Source: an uncultured Bacilli bacterium (GTDB lineage: Bacteria; Bacillota_I; Bacilli_A; RF39; UBA660). From it: a DNA stretch of 64,000 bases. The stretch is taken from NCBI GenBank assembly GCA_934086395.1, contig CAKOIE010000003.1, forward strand, positions 1 through 64,000, given 5' to 3'. Each line of letters starts with the position of its first letter. Position 1 is the first letter of the stretch. The notes beneath the pieces were generated by a model. It was not told the DNA's origin. It did no database searches and worked only from the letters and a program-made list of their open reading frames with translations. Position numbers and translations under genes: made by a program. Below are positions 26,827 through 35,921 of the stretch, in pieces.

Positions 26827-27705
26827 TTACCTCATGTTAGTAAATTTTCTAATTGTATCCATTGGTCCATCACTATTTAAGATTTCATTTTCTAATTCTT
26901 TGCGATTATATCTAACCAAAACTTTTTGAACATCAAACCCTTGATTATTTCTTTTTTCTTTTAAGATAACATAAGATGCTGTATCAACTGGATCATTTCC
27001 ATAAGCCATACCAACAGCTCTTAAAGTATAAAATGATGTATTTTCTCCTCTTTCAAACATTTCAAAATGAACATGTCCTTGAAATATAGAATCATAATCA
27101 GTTACTTTTTTTCCATTAAATAATGGTTCATTCATTGCTGATATTATTCCTTTAGCTTCTTCACTATTTTCTCCTAAAAATTTAATCTTATTTGCCATAT
27201 CAAGTTTTTGTTCTTGACTATTAGTATATAAAAATTGTTTATATGCATCTATGCCGTTTTTATAATTAGCCTGATAAGACCACGTACTATTTTTAGTATA
27301 ATCAAATCTACAATCATTTGCGAAATGACATAATGCGATTTTCTTACCGCCCAAACATAAATCAATAAAATGAGGATATAAATTTATTATTCCTATTTCA
27401 TAACTATTTAAATTAGATAACGTCCATAAATAGCTTTCTTCTTTTTCTTCTGTAAAATAGCTTTTAAAAGGATCTATTCCAAGAGTAATATAATCTTCAC
27501 TATTACCAGCTATTGATTTAACATTATATTCGTCAAATAACTCCATTATTTTCTTAGGACTAGGTCCAACTCCAACATTATCCCCTAAAGAATATATTTC
27601 TGTTATTCCTTTATTTTTCATATCTTTTAAACATGCCATAGTTGGCACTAACAAACTATGTGCATCGGTGATAATTCCGATACATCTACCTGTATATTCA
27701 TTCAT
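26827..27705 (-). CDS. Metallophosphoesterase (YfcE/diadenosine-type)
   Basis: 292 aa. Intact calcineurin-like motifs: ITDAHS (DxH, residues 12-17), SLGDNVGVGP (GDxxGxGP, as in YfcE-like enzymes), AGNSED (GNxxD, Ser in place of His), ALCHFAND and FQGHVHFEMF (GHxHF). The GDNVGVGP variant is typical of bacterial serine/threonine or cyclic-nucleotide phosphoesterases. It begins 2 bp before miaA on the same strand, so it is last in the mutL-miaA operon. Substrate unknown. Confidence 0.8.
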   Translation of the reverse strand: MNEYTGRCIGIITDAHSLLVPTMACLKDMKNKGITEIYSLGDNVGVGPSPKKIMELFDEYNVKSIAGNSEDYITLGIDPFKSYFTEEKEESYLWTLSNLNSYEIGIINLYPHFIDLCLGGKKIALCHFANDCRFDYTKNSTWSYQANYKNGIDAYKQFLYTNSQEQKLDMANKIKFLGENSEEAKGIISAMNEPLFNGKKVTDYDSIFQGHVHFEMFERGENTSFYTLRAVGMAYGNDPVDTASYVILKEKRNNQGFDVQKVLVRYNRKELENEILNSDGPMDTIRKFTNMR

Positions 27706-27706
27706 T

Positions 27707-28561
27707 TTATTTATCTCCTTCCAAATACATAATTATCTTTTTATAAGTATCATCATAACTTTTATCTAACTTAAACCATTTAACATCCATTTGATTCTTA
27801 AACCAAGTATATTGTCTTTTAGCATAATGTCTACTATTTTTCTTAATTAAATCTAAAGCTTCATCCAAACTTATTTTACCATCAAAATACCTATATAATT
27901 CCTTATAACCAATACAAGTCATTACAGCCTTTGAATAAATATGTTCATCATACAACTTTCTTGCTTCTTCAATTAATCCAGCTTTAACCATAATATCAAC
28001 ACGTCTATTAATTCGATCATATAAAACATCCCTATCCAAATCAATAGCGATAAACTTAGCATCATATAATAATTCATTACCTTTATTATCATAATCTTCT
28101 TTTTTATTAAGTGCTCTTATTAATCTCTTTCGATTATTTACATGTATATCAATATTAGGATATTTTTCTTTAACTTTCTCATATAATTCTTCATTAGAAA
28201 TATCATTATAAGTATCATAAGAAGTATCATCTTCAAACACATAATTATATAACCCAGCTTTAATATATAAACCAGTACCACCAACAATTATAATATTTTT
28301 ATCCTTATTATTATCTAATATATTTCTTAAATCTTTTTGATAATCATAAACTGTATACATATCATTTTTATCTACTATATCAAATAAATAATGAGGAATT
28401 CCCTCTTTTTCTTCTTCTTTTATTTTCGCAGTTGCAATATCAAGTTCTTTATAAACTTGTAAAGAATCTGCATTAACTACTATTCCGTTATATCTTTTAG
28501 CCAAATCAACACTTAATCTTGTTTTATAACTAGCCGTTGCCCCACATACTACTATAATCAT
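27707..28561 (-). CDS. miaA: tRNA dimethylallyltransferase
   Basis: 284 aa, slightly short for the family. VVNADSLQVYKELDIATAK, HYLFDIVDKND, IIVGGTGLYIKA and QYTWFKNQMDVKWF are MiaA blocks; the enzyme prenylates A37 of tRNAs that read U-starting codons. The P-loop reads GATASYKT, with Tyr where the invariant Gly before Lys is normal. It abuts mutL with a 1-bp gap. Confidence 0.92.
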   Translation of the reverse strand: MIIVVCGATASYKTRLSVDLAKRYNGIVVNADSLQVYKELDIATAKIKEEEKEGIPHYLFDIVDKNDMYTVYDYQKDLRNILDNNKDKNIIIVGGTGLYIKAGLYNYVFEDDTSYDTYNDISNEELYEKVKEKYPNIDIHVNNRKRLIRALNKKEDYDNKGNELLYDAKFIAIDLDRDVLYDRINRRVDIMVKAGLIEEARKLYDEHIYSKAVMTCIGYKELYRYFDGKISLDEALDLIKKNSRHYAKRQYTWFKNQMDVKWFKLDKSYDDTYKKIIMYLEGDK

Positions 28562-28562
28562 T

Positions 28563-30347
28563 TTAATTCATTACCCTCTTAAATAATCTTTCTAATTCAT
28601 ATTTAGTAAATGTAATAATTGTTGGTCTTCCATGCGGACAATTATAAGGATTATCACATTTAACTAATTGATTTAATATACTTTCAGCTTCTTCCATTGT
28701 AATTGAAGTATTACCTTTAACACTCATCTTACAAGCACAAGTAGCAGAAATATTATCAATAAATCTTACTCTATCAAAATCTTTAGGCATCTCTAAAACA
28801 TACTCAATAATTCTTCTTATATTTTCTTCTTCATAACCTGAAATTAACCAAGTTGGATGGGTTTTAATAATAATCGTATTTATTCCAAAATCATCAATAA
28901 CAAAACCTAAATCAGTTAACACCTTTTTATTATCTTGTAACTTTAAATAATCACTAGGAGATAGTTCAATACTTATGGGAATAAGTAAATCTGTTGTTTT
29001 AATTTTATCATCATATAATGCATTTCTAATCTTTTCATAATTAATTCTTTCTTGAGCAGCATGTTGATCTATTAAATACATCGCATTATCATTTTGCGCA
29101 ATTATATAAGTTCCCATAACTAATCCACAAGGATAAAACTCAATCTTTTTAATTTCTTCATTCTTTTCATTAACCTTAAAATCCATAGTTACTTGTTCTT
29201 TTTCACTTAGATTATCATTAATAGAATCATTAATAAATAAAGGAGTTTCCTCTATAACATAATCTTCTTCACTATCATTATTAAAAGATTTATCAACCTC
29301 ACTTACTGTTTGAATAGGAATATTTATTTGTTTACTTTCTTTAACTTCTACATTTGGCACTAATAAGCTTTTATATAAAGCGTCTTTAATAGTGCTAGTA
29401 ATTAAACTAGTTAAACTATCTATCTTACTAAATTTAATATCTTGTTTAGTTGGATGAATATTTACATCTATTAAAGTAGGATCAGTTTCAATCTTTAAAA
29501 CTACCACCGGATATTTAATATCAGGTTTATATGTATAATAAGCATCATTAATGGTTTTATTTACCTCAGCATTTTTAACTACTCTACCATTAACTATTGT
29601 AATCATAAAATTACGATTAGACTTTAATACACATGGTTTACAAATATATCCAGAAATATCATAATCATCATTACTAGCGTTTATCTTAACCATATTTTTA
29701 CTGATATTTGCCCCAAATAATTCATGTATTACTTTAAGTAAATTATTACTACCAGTTGTTTCTATTAATGTATTTCCATTATTCATAAGTTTAAATGATA
29801 TATTAGGATAACTAAGTGCTAATTTCTCCACATAATTAGTTATATAACTAAGTTCAGTAACCTCACTCTTTAAATATTTAAGTCTAGCAGGAGTATTATA
29901 AAATAAATCTCTTATTTTAATAATAGTACCCTTTCTTAAATCACATGATGAAGTATTTTCTAACTTACCACCATTTATTTCTAAATAAGTTCCTTCTTTT
30001 CCATCACTAGTTCTTAAACTAACTTTAGAAACAGATGCAATTGATGGAAGTGCTTCACCTCTAAAACCTAGTGAATTAATAAAGAATAAATCTTCTAATT
30101 TATATATTTTACTTGTTGCATGTCTTTTAAACGCAAGCATAGCATCTTCATGATTCATTCCAATACCATCATCAGTAATCATTATCTCTTTTAAACCGGA
30201 ATTAATTAGTTCTATTTTAATTGATTTACTCTGAGCATCTATAGAATTTTCAACTAATTCCTTAACCACATTAGCTGCTTTTTCTACTACCTCTCCAGCT
30301 GCTATTTTATTGGATAAATCTTCATCCATTACTTTAATTCTTGTCAT
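28563..30347 (-). CDS. mutL: DNA mismatch repair protein MutL
   Basis: 594 aa. GHKL ATPase domain with NKIAAGEVVEKAANVVKEL, ITDDGIGM and GFRGEALPSI; C-terminal endonuclease site DQHAAQERINYE and the zinc-site CPHGRP (with SATCACK earlier). The nicking endonuclease type of MutL is usual in bacteria without MutH. MutS is not in the window. First of mutL-miaA-phosphoesterase. Confidence 0.95.
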   Translation of the reverse strand: MTRIKVMDEDLSNKIAAGEVVEKAANVVKELVENSIDAQSKSIKIELINSGLKEIMITDDGIGMNHEDAMLAFKRHATSKIYKLEDLFFINSLGFRGEALPSIASVSKVSLRTSDGKEGTYLEINGGKLENTSSCDLRKGTIIKIRDLFYNTPARLKYLKSEVTELSYITNYVEKLALSYPNISFKLMNNGNTLIETTGSNNLLKVIHELFGANISKNMVKINASNDDYDISGYICKPCVLKSNRNFMITIVNGRVVKNAEVNKTINDAYYTYKPDIKYPVVVLKIETDPTLIDVNIHPTKQDIKFSKIDSLTSLITSTIKDALYKSLLVPNVEVKESKQINIPIQTVSEVDKSFNNDSEEDYVIEETPLFINDSINDNLSEKEQVTMDFKVNEKNEEIKKIEFYPCGLVMGTYIIAQNDNAMYLIDQHAAQERINYEKIRNALYDDKIKTTDLLIPISIELSPSDYLKLQDNKKVLTDLGFVIDDFGINTIIIKTHPTWLISGYEEENIRRIIEYVLEMPKDFDRVRFIDNISATCACKMSVKGNTSITMEEAESILNQLVKCDNPYNCPHGRPTIITFTKYELERLFKRVMN

Positions 30348-30350
30348 ATA

Positions 30351-31304
30351 CTACTTAAACACACTTTCTCTAAACTCTAATAAACTACTATCTATATTAG
30401 ATAAGCCAACATTACCCTCATTTTTAACATTTATAAAACCTAACCCATATATAACAATATCACTATTAGAATTAATTTTCTGATTATATGTAAAACTTAT
30501 ATCATCTTTATAATACTTTTTAATCTCTAAATCATAACAAGAATAAACAGTTATACTTGTAGCATAATCAAACCTAATATAAAACTTATCTATCTTAAGA
30601 ACTTCCCCATCTTTCATTTGGTATGTTAATGGTTTAATAACCTTCTTTAAAGTACAATTTGCCTCATAACTATCAGTTACAAACCCCGGTGAATCAATTA
30701 TAGTTAAATTATTATTAATATTTAATCTTATAAAATCTAGTGTAGTATTTTTACTATTACTTATAGTAGTTTTAGTTAGTTTAGAATCAAAAGCATCCAA
30801 TATATTATTTATTAAGGTACTTTTACCTGAATTGGTTTCTCCTAAAATGTAACTTTCCCTAATATTATTAGTTATTAAATAATTAATTAAAGAATCTATT
30901 CCATAACCATTAACACTACTAACAAACCTAACATTATTTACTTTATAATTATTCATTATATATTTTCTAATATTATCAATTTTAATATCTTTAGGAATTA
31001 CATCTATTTTAGATAATAACAACAATTTTTTCCCTTTAATCTTATTATATATATTAATTATTTTATCTGATAAAGATAAAAAATCACACATAAATATTGT
31101 AAATTTATCATCACTATTAACTAAATACAATATCTCTTCAACCTTTTTAGGAACTGTATCATTAATATTCACTCCATAATGCATTAATTTAAAACATCTC
31201 ATACAATATTTAGCATCATTTAATTTATTTTCTGGAACATATCCTTTAGCATCTTTATTACTATATTGTAATTTAGCCCCACATCCAAAACATATTTTAC
31301 TCAT
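30351..31304 (-). CDS. yqeH: YqeH-type circularly permuted GTPase
   Basis: 317 aa. N-terminal zinc ribbon CFGCGAKLQYSN and YCMRCFKLMHY, then the permuted G motifs: LLLLSKIDVIP (G4) before LGETNSGKSTLIN (G1) and TIIDSPGF (G3). Needed for 30S subunit assembly in Bacillus. It overlaps yqeG by 8 bp and is 3 bp from mutL. Confidence 0.92.
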   Translation of the reverse strand: MSKICFGCGAKLQYSNKDAKGYVPENKLNDAKYCMRCFKLMHYGVNINDTVPKKVEEILYLVNSDDKFTIFMCDFLSLSDKIINIYNKIKGKKLLLLSKIDVIPKDIKIDNIRKYIMNNYKVNNVRFVSSVNGYGIDSLINYLITNNIRESYILGETNSGKSTLINNILDAFDSKLTKTTISNSKNTTLDFIRLNINNNLTIIDSPGFVTDSYEANCTLKKVIKPLTYQMKDGEVLKIDKFYIRFDYATSITVYSCYDLEIKKYYKDDISFTYNQKINSNSDIVIYGLGFINVKNEGNVGLSNIDSSLLEFRESVFK

Positions 31305-31821
31305 AATATTCTCCTTTTTTTAATAATTCTTTTTTCTCTAACTTATTATAAATGAATGGCTCAATAAACCTATTAAACTTAGTTAAAACATAATCAGTTT
31401 TACCTATTGGATTAACTAAAATACTTAATAGTTCTAATCTATTAGCCCCATAAATATCAGTTAATAATTGATCACCTACGCATGCTATTTGAGTAGTTTT
31501 AAGTCTATATAAACTCATAACTTTTTTATACTTTTTACTAAATGGTTTTCCAGCAAAATAAGCAGAATCAACATTTAATATTTCTTTAAAAGGTTCTACT
31601 CTTTTCTTATTAGAATTAGATATAATTAATATTTTTAAATTTAATTCTTTAATATCTTCTATTAAATCTTTTAACTTCTTAGAAGGTTTATTCATATTTA
31701 AAGGAGCAAGTGTATTATCTAAATCAAAAATAACACATTTAATTCCTTTCTTTTTTAATTTATTATAATCTATATCATAAACACTTTTATAATACATATC
31801 AGGTACAAACTTATCTAACAT
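31297..31821 (-). CDS. yqeG: YqeG-family HAD phosphatase
   Basis: 174 aa. HAD class IIIA motifs: CVIFDLDNTLAPLN (DxDxT), ILIISNSN (motif II), KPFSKKY (motif III Lys) and ACVGDQLLTDIYGANRL (GDQxxTD). Normally the gene before yqeH, as here. Small-molecule or tRNA-linked phosphatase of unknown substrate. Confidence 0.92.
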   Translation of the reverse strand: MLDKFVPDMYYKSVYDIDYNKLKKKGIKCVIFDLDNTLAPLNMNKPSKKLKDLIEDIKELNLKILIISNSNKKRVEPFKEILNVDSAYFAGKPFSKKYKKVMSLYRLKTTQIACVGDQLLTDIYGANRLELLSILVNPIGKTDYVLTKFNRFIEPFIYNKLEKKELLKKGEYYE

Positions 31822-31979
31822 AATATCCCTCGATTTCTTATATCAAAATTGTATCAAATTTACTTAATAAAGAAAAGAATTTAAATGCATATAGAAAAAA
31901 ATGGATATAATTCCATTTCCAAAAATAAATAAATTTTAATCTAATTTATACAAAGACACAGTTAATTGAACGGACTCCA

Positions 31980-33704
31980 TTAAATAGATAATTTATAAGG
32001 ATCAACTTTTTCACCATTTCCACTAGCTATCAAGATATCAGATTTCAAGAAAACGGCCGGCCAAACCGCGTAGGAATCATACGCGAAGCCGTAGTCGAAA
32101 GCACCGTCCCCAAGCACAACGAACACGCTATGCGAGTAACCAGAGTAAGGCGATAACGTCCAATACCAAGAGTTTTTAAATAACCAGTTATCTGTCTTAC
32201 ATTTTCCGTTTGTGTAATCCCATTTATCACTTTCTTTATCATATGTTACACCTGCTCTTAGGTTTTCATGACATTCTGCAAGTGTTGATGCATATCCATA
32301 ATCACTGGCATAAATTAGTCCAACCTTACCTGTCCACTCAGTAGGGCGATTATTTTGATATGTTATTGTTCCTCTTTCTTTATTATATTGATCTAATAGA
32401 GGCAATCCATATGGTGGAGTATTTGGATTATTCCAGGTATTTCCTCCTATGTTCCATACACTTTCACTTATCATATTTTGATAATTACTTTTTATAACTT
32501 TAGTATAATCAAATTCTCCAGTTTGGCGAAGTACTGGTTTCTTAGTTGTTGAATCATAATATGAATTATACCAATTATTCTTGTTTGCTGTTAATGCTGT
32601 ATTTAAATAATCACCATTTAATTCATTTTTTAAGTCTGCTTCTGTCCAATTATTAAATCCATAATCATTATTTCCAGTTGCATCCCATGAATAATTACCT
32701 AATGATTCATTTCTAACTAATTTAATCTTTCTTTCAATTTTACCAATTGAATCTTTTACATTAAAAACTCCAACTATTCTCCATAATTCTCCTGTGTTTG
32801 CAAACTCAACATAATTTCTAGGCTCAGCACCTGTATATCTTACATTTTTATCTACGGTTGGATCGATAAATAATCCATGTTTATTGTTACTATCTAGTTC
32901 TTGAACTTTACTTACATATTCTACTGCATTTATTCCTTTACTTTCAAAGTTTACTACTAACTTATTTGGTATATTATCTAAATTTGAAACATTAATATCC
33001 CATTTTCCGGTTGCATAATTACAGTTAAAACTTACTGGGCTATCTTTTAACTCAGTATTATTTTTATAAGCAGTTGATACGGCACTATAAAAACAAGTAG
33101 TAGGTAATTCTTTTACTTCTACTCCATCTACATACGCTACTATATCTATATCTTTATTAATACCTTTAATATATTTTATCTGATTTGCTAGTTCTAAATC
33201 ATTCCATATATATCCAGCATTTAAATTAAGTTTTATATAATAATCATTATTACTTTTATTATTTGTTAAGATAGTTAATGACTTAGTTTTACTTGAATTT
33301 ATAGTTCCACTTACTTCACTAGATTCATATTCTTTAGATACACTTATATCACTTGGTATATTATTATTTGTTTCTGTACAATTTTGATTATTACATAATT
33401 CATAAGTAAATTCATACTTAACATCTATTTTATTTAAATTAGTTAATATTATATTAAATTGTTCAATCTTACCTGCTTGTAAATGTAATATTCTATCATT
33501 TGTTTCACCACTATTTGTTGTTATATTAAATGATAAATCATTAACCTTTATATTAGCAATCTTTTTATTTTGACTACTTGTAAACATCGATAATGAATAA
33601 CCTAAAGTAAATATAAATAATAGTATAATTCCCATTATAGTTAATATCTTTGCTTGTTTATCTTTTTTTATTAAATTAAAAAATTTGATAAGTTTAGTTT
33701 TCAT
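31980..33704 (-). CDS. Anchored surface protein with GC-rich variable segment, paralogue C
   Basis: 574 aa. Residues 1-175 are identical to paralogue B; the rest matches at roughly three quarters of positions. Same anchor, exported domain and lectin-like C-terminal domain (GELWRIVGVF, VGLIYASDYGYAS, WYWTLSPYSG), ending SDILIASG. The segment 32046-32138 departs sharply in base composition and sequence. Another in-frame change is GINKD for YLNKD near residue 180. Lone copy between yqeG and a hypothetical gene, with its own G7-spacer promoter. Probably a variable surface receptor or adhesin. Confidence 0.88.
   Translation of the reverse strand: MKTKLIKFFNLIKKDKQAKILTIMGIILLFIFTLGYSLSMFTSSQNKKIANIKVNDLSFNITTNSGETNDRILHLQAGKIEQFNIILTNLNKIDVKYEFTYELCNNQNCTETNNNIPSDISVSKEYESSEVSGTINSSKTKSLTILTNNKSNNDYYIKLNLNAGYIWNDLELANQIKYIKGINKDIDIVAYVDGVEVKELPTTCFYSAVSTAYKNNTELKDSPVSFNCNYATGKWDINVSNLDNIPNKLVVNFESKGINAVEYVSKVQELDSNNKHGLFIDPTVDKNVRYTGAEPRNYVEFANTGELWRIVGVFNVKDSIGKIERKIKLVRNESLGNYSWDATGNNDYGFNNWTEADLKNELNGDYLNTALTANKNNWYNSYYDSTTKKPVLRQTGEFDYTKVIKSNYQNMISESVWNIGGNTWNNPNTPPYGLPLLDQYNKERGTITYQNNRPTEWTGKVGLIYASDYGYASTLAECHENLRAGVTYDKESDKWDYTNGKCKTDNWLFKNSWYWTLSPYSGYSHSVFVVLGDGAFDYGFAYDSYAVWPAVFLKSDILIASGNGEKVDPYKLSI
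32046..32138 (-). other. GC-rich, adenine-poor hypervariable segment (candidate DGR variable region)
   Basis: 31 codons: hand count gives 52 of 93 G+C (56 percent) and 9 of 93 A on the coding strand, in a gene that is otherwise about three quarters A+T. Many codons end in C after variable first and second bases (TAC, AGC, TTC, GAC, GGC, TCC), as expected when AAC codons of a template are mutated at A. It lies at the C-terminal end of the lectin-like domain, where retroelement targets vary. No template copy or reverse transcriptase is in this window. Confidence 0.55.
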
Positions 33705-33729
33705 ATTTTTAAGCTCCTATTCTTATCAA

Positions 33730-33757
33730 ATTATAATACTAAACACCCCCCCGTCAA
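33730..33757 (-). promoter_or_regulatory. Promoter of paralogue C with a seven-G tract in the spacer
   Basis: Minus strand TTGACG (33752-33757), 16 bp, TATAAT (33730-33735). C run at 33746-33752. Tract length and spacing equal those of the other two paralogues. Confidence 0.75.
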
Positions 33758-33799
33758 GCGAAAAAGTGTTTGTTTATTATTTATATTATAAATTATATA

Positions 33800-34249
33800 T
33801 TAAATAAATGTTTTGGTATGTTCTTTTGAATATTTATTTTTAAATTCTTCTACGGTTGTATCTATGTCTATATGTGAAAGCATCCAATCTATACGATTTG
33901 CACGATCATTAAAATATGATACTTTTTCCGTATTTATATCCTCATTTAAAGTAGATAAAACTTCATTAATTCTTTTTCCTAATACAATATCTACTGCTGC
34001 CATTTGAATAGGAATACTTGCCTTAATTTGAGTTTCTGTATTATATTTTTCTACTAAATGCATATTAACAAATTGCATATAATCATCAAAATTATCAATT
34101 ACATAAACAAGTTGTTCTTTTCTCTTAAGGATATGTTCCTTAAATTCATTTGGATCAATTAAACTTCTTTTTTTAGACACTTCATTATAAAACTTATCTA
34201 TCACATTTAGAATAACATTTTTTATTTCTTCATTATAATAATCTTTCAT
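33800..34249 (-). CDS. Hypothetical soluble helical protein
   Basis: 149 aa with good ribosome site (AAGGAGA). Charged helices throughout (NEEIKNVILNVIDKFYNEVSK-like start), no signal or membrane segment. Not recognised. The 247 bp between this gene and the next at 34497 show no ORF, repeat or hairpin I can support. Confidence 0.6.
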   Translation of the reverse strand: MKDYYNEEIKNVILNVIDKFYNEVSKKRSLIDPNEFKEHILKRKEQLVYVIDNFDDYMQFVNMHLVEKYNTETQIKASIPIQMAAVDIVLGKRINEVLSTLNEDINTEKVSYFNDRANRIDWMLSHIDIDTTVEEFKNKYSKEHTKTFI

Positions 34250-34496
34250 ATCTTCTCCTTATAGTTAAATTTTACCATAAAAGTAATAAAAATTAAAATG
34301 GATTTTTAAGTATTAATAATTAATATTAATTTAGTAATTTTAGTTTTCATCTTTATTTCTATTTCAGCTTCTAGTTATTTTTAATATATGATTAAAATAA
34401 TAACTACTGAGCACTACTTTTAGTATACTTTAAATTAACTTTTTCTTAAGTTTAAAATTTAATACAAAAAACTATTAGCTATTTAAAACTAATAGT

Positions 34497-35735
34497 TTAC
34501 TTTTTTAAATCATTTATTTTAATACTTCTTGTATGTTTTATTGCTTCCCATTTATCATATTTTTTTATAAATACAGAAATATTTATTGGAATCCAGCTTA
34601 ATAAAAATATAGAAAATAATATAATAGTTGCTGTCATGCCTTTAAGATCTTTTTTCTTATATAATAAAGCAAATATTTCTATAGCAATACCCATAGCAAG
34701 TAAAACACAGAAAAATACAATATTTGTTGCAAAAAAGTAAGAAAATATATCATGTAATTGTATTCCAACTATTTTAAAGACAATTAATAATACAAAATTA
34801 AAGAAGGAAATAACTTGCATAAGTGGTCCTAAATATACTAAGGACATATCTAAACTTGCTAATCTTCCTGTTTTAAGGAAATTTTTAAATAATTTAACAC
34901 TGTATCTATTCATACACTGAATAATACCAGCGCTCCATCTTTTTCTTTGTTTCCATGATGCTCCAAAGTTAATTGGATATTCATCATAAGTTATAGCTTC
35001 TTCTACAAAAGCAATTTGTTCGTTTTTTAATGCACATTGTCCGGTAAACTCTACATCTTCTGTTAATGTGTAAGTTTCAAATCCATCTCGATCAATAATG
35101 TCCTTACTAATCATAAAACCTGTACCATTAATAGATGCAGATGAGTCAAATGCCATTCTTGATTGATTGAAAAAAATATTTTGAAATAAATAAAATATTG
35201 TATAACTACCACTAATCCAGTTATCTTTTGGATTCTTGCTATCACGATATCCTTCTGCTACTTTGTATCCGGAATTATAGCAATCGTTCATATGTTTTAA
35301 GAAATCATTATGAACCACGTTATCAGCATCAAAAATAATATATGCATCTATTTCTTTGTTATCTTTTAATTTTTCAAACGCTACTTTAAGAACATCACCT
35401 TTAGTTTTAGTAGGCTTGTTACATTCAATAACTGATGCACCAGCATCAAGAGCAACCTTGGCAGTGTTATCAATACAGTTATTTGGAATAACAAAAATTC
35501 CATACTTATCTTTTGGATAGTTTAATTGTTTTAAACTTTCAATTAAATTACCAATAACTTGTTCTTCATTTCTAGCAGCAACTATAATTGCAAAAAAATT
35601 CTTCTTTTTACTTTTTTTAAATTTTACTTTACTTTTTTTAATTATTCCTAAAAAACCACTTACGGCAAAGTATAAGCCATAAATTAGTGTTATATAGAAT
35701 AATATGTAATAAATTATTTTCATGATAATTATCAT
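34497..35735 (-). CDS. Membrane glycosyltransferase family 2
   Basis: About 413 aa; the frame is open to a TTG at 35750, and ATG 35735 or 35723 are likely starts. N-terminal helix, GT2 catalytic domain with FAIIVAARNEEQVI, IIFDADNVVHNDFL (DxD), TEDVEFTGQ (the acid-base ED) and QRKRWSAG (Q-x-x-RW), then three C-terminal helices. This is the processive hyaluronan/cellulose-synthase-like layout, so it may make a surface polysaccharide. Single gene with no export partner nearby. Confidence 0.85.
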   Translation of the reverse strand: MIIIMKIIYYILFYITLIYGLYFAVSGFLGIIKKSKVKFKKSKKKNFFAIIVAARNEEQVIGNLIESLKQLNYPKDKYGIFVIPNNCIDNTAKVALDAGASVIECNKPTKTKGDVLKVAFEKLKDNKEIDAYIIFDADNVVHNDFLKHMNDCYNSGYKVAEGYRDSKNPKDNWISGSYTIFYLFQNIFFNQSRMAFDSSASINGTGFMISKDIIDRDGFETYTLTEDVEFTGQCALKNEQIAFVEEAITYDEYPINFGASWKQRKRWSAGIIQCMNRYSVKLFKNFLKTGRLASLDMSLVYLGPLMQVISFFNFVLLIVFKIVGIQLHDIFSYFFATNIVFFCVLLAMGIAIEIFALLYKKKDLKGMTATIILFSIFLLSWIPINISVFIKKYDKWEAIKHTRSIKINDLKK

Positions 35736-35921
35736 ACTTCTCACACCCAAATCATTATATAATATTTTTTTATTTATCTCTACTATTTATTTCGTAAAAT
35801 TTTATAAGAATACCATCTATCTCCCTTTGATATAATAAATATCATATTTATTATATCATGGATATAATTAATTTATAGTATTTTTTTGTAATTTTGTTAA
35901 TTTTAATTTTTCACCTATATT

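Noticed and set aside
34250..34496. Possible small RNA or gene in the gap
   Set aside because: Very AT-rich with no supported ORF, promoter pair or hairpin.
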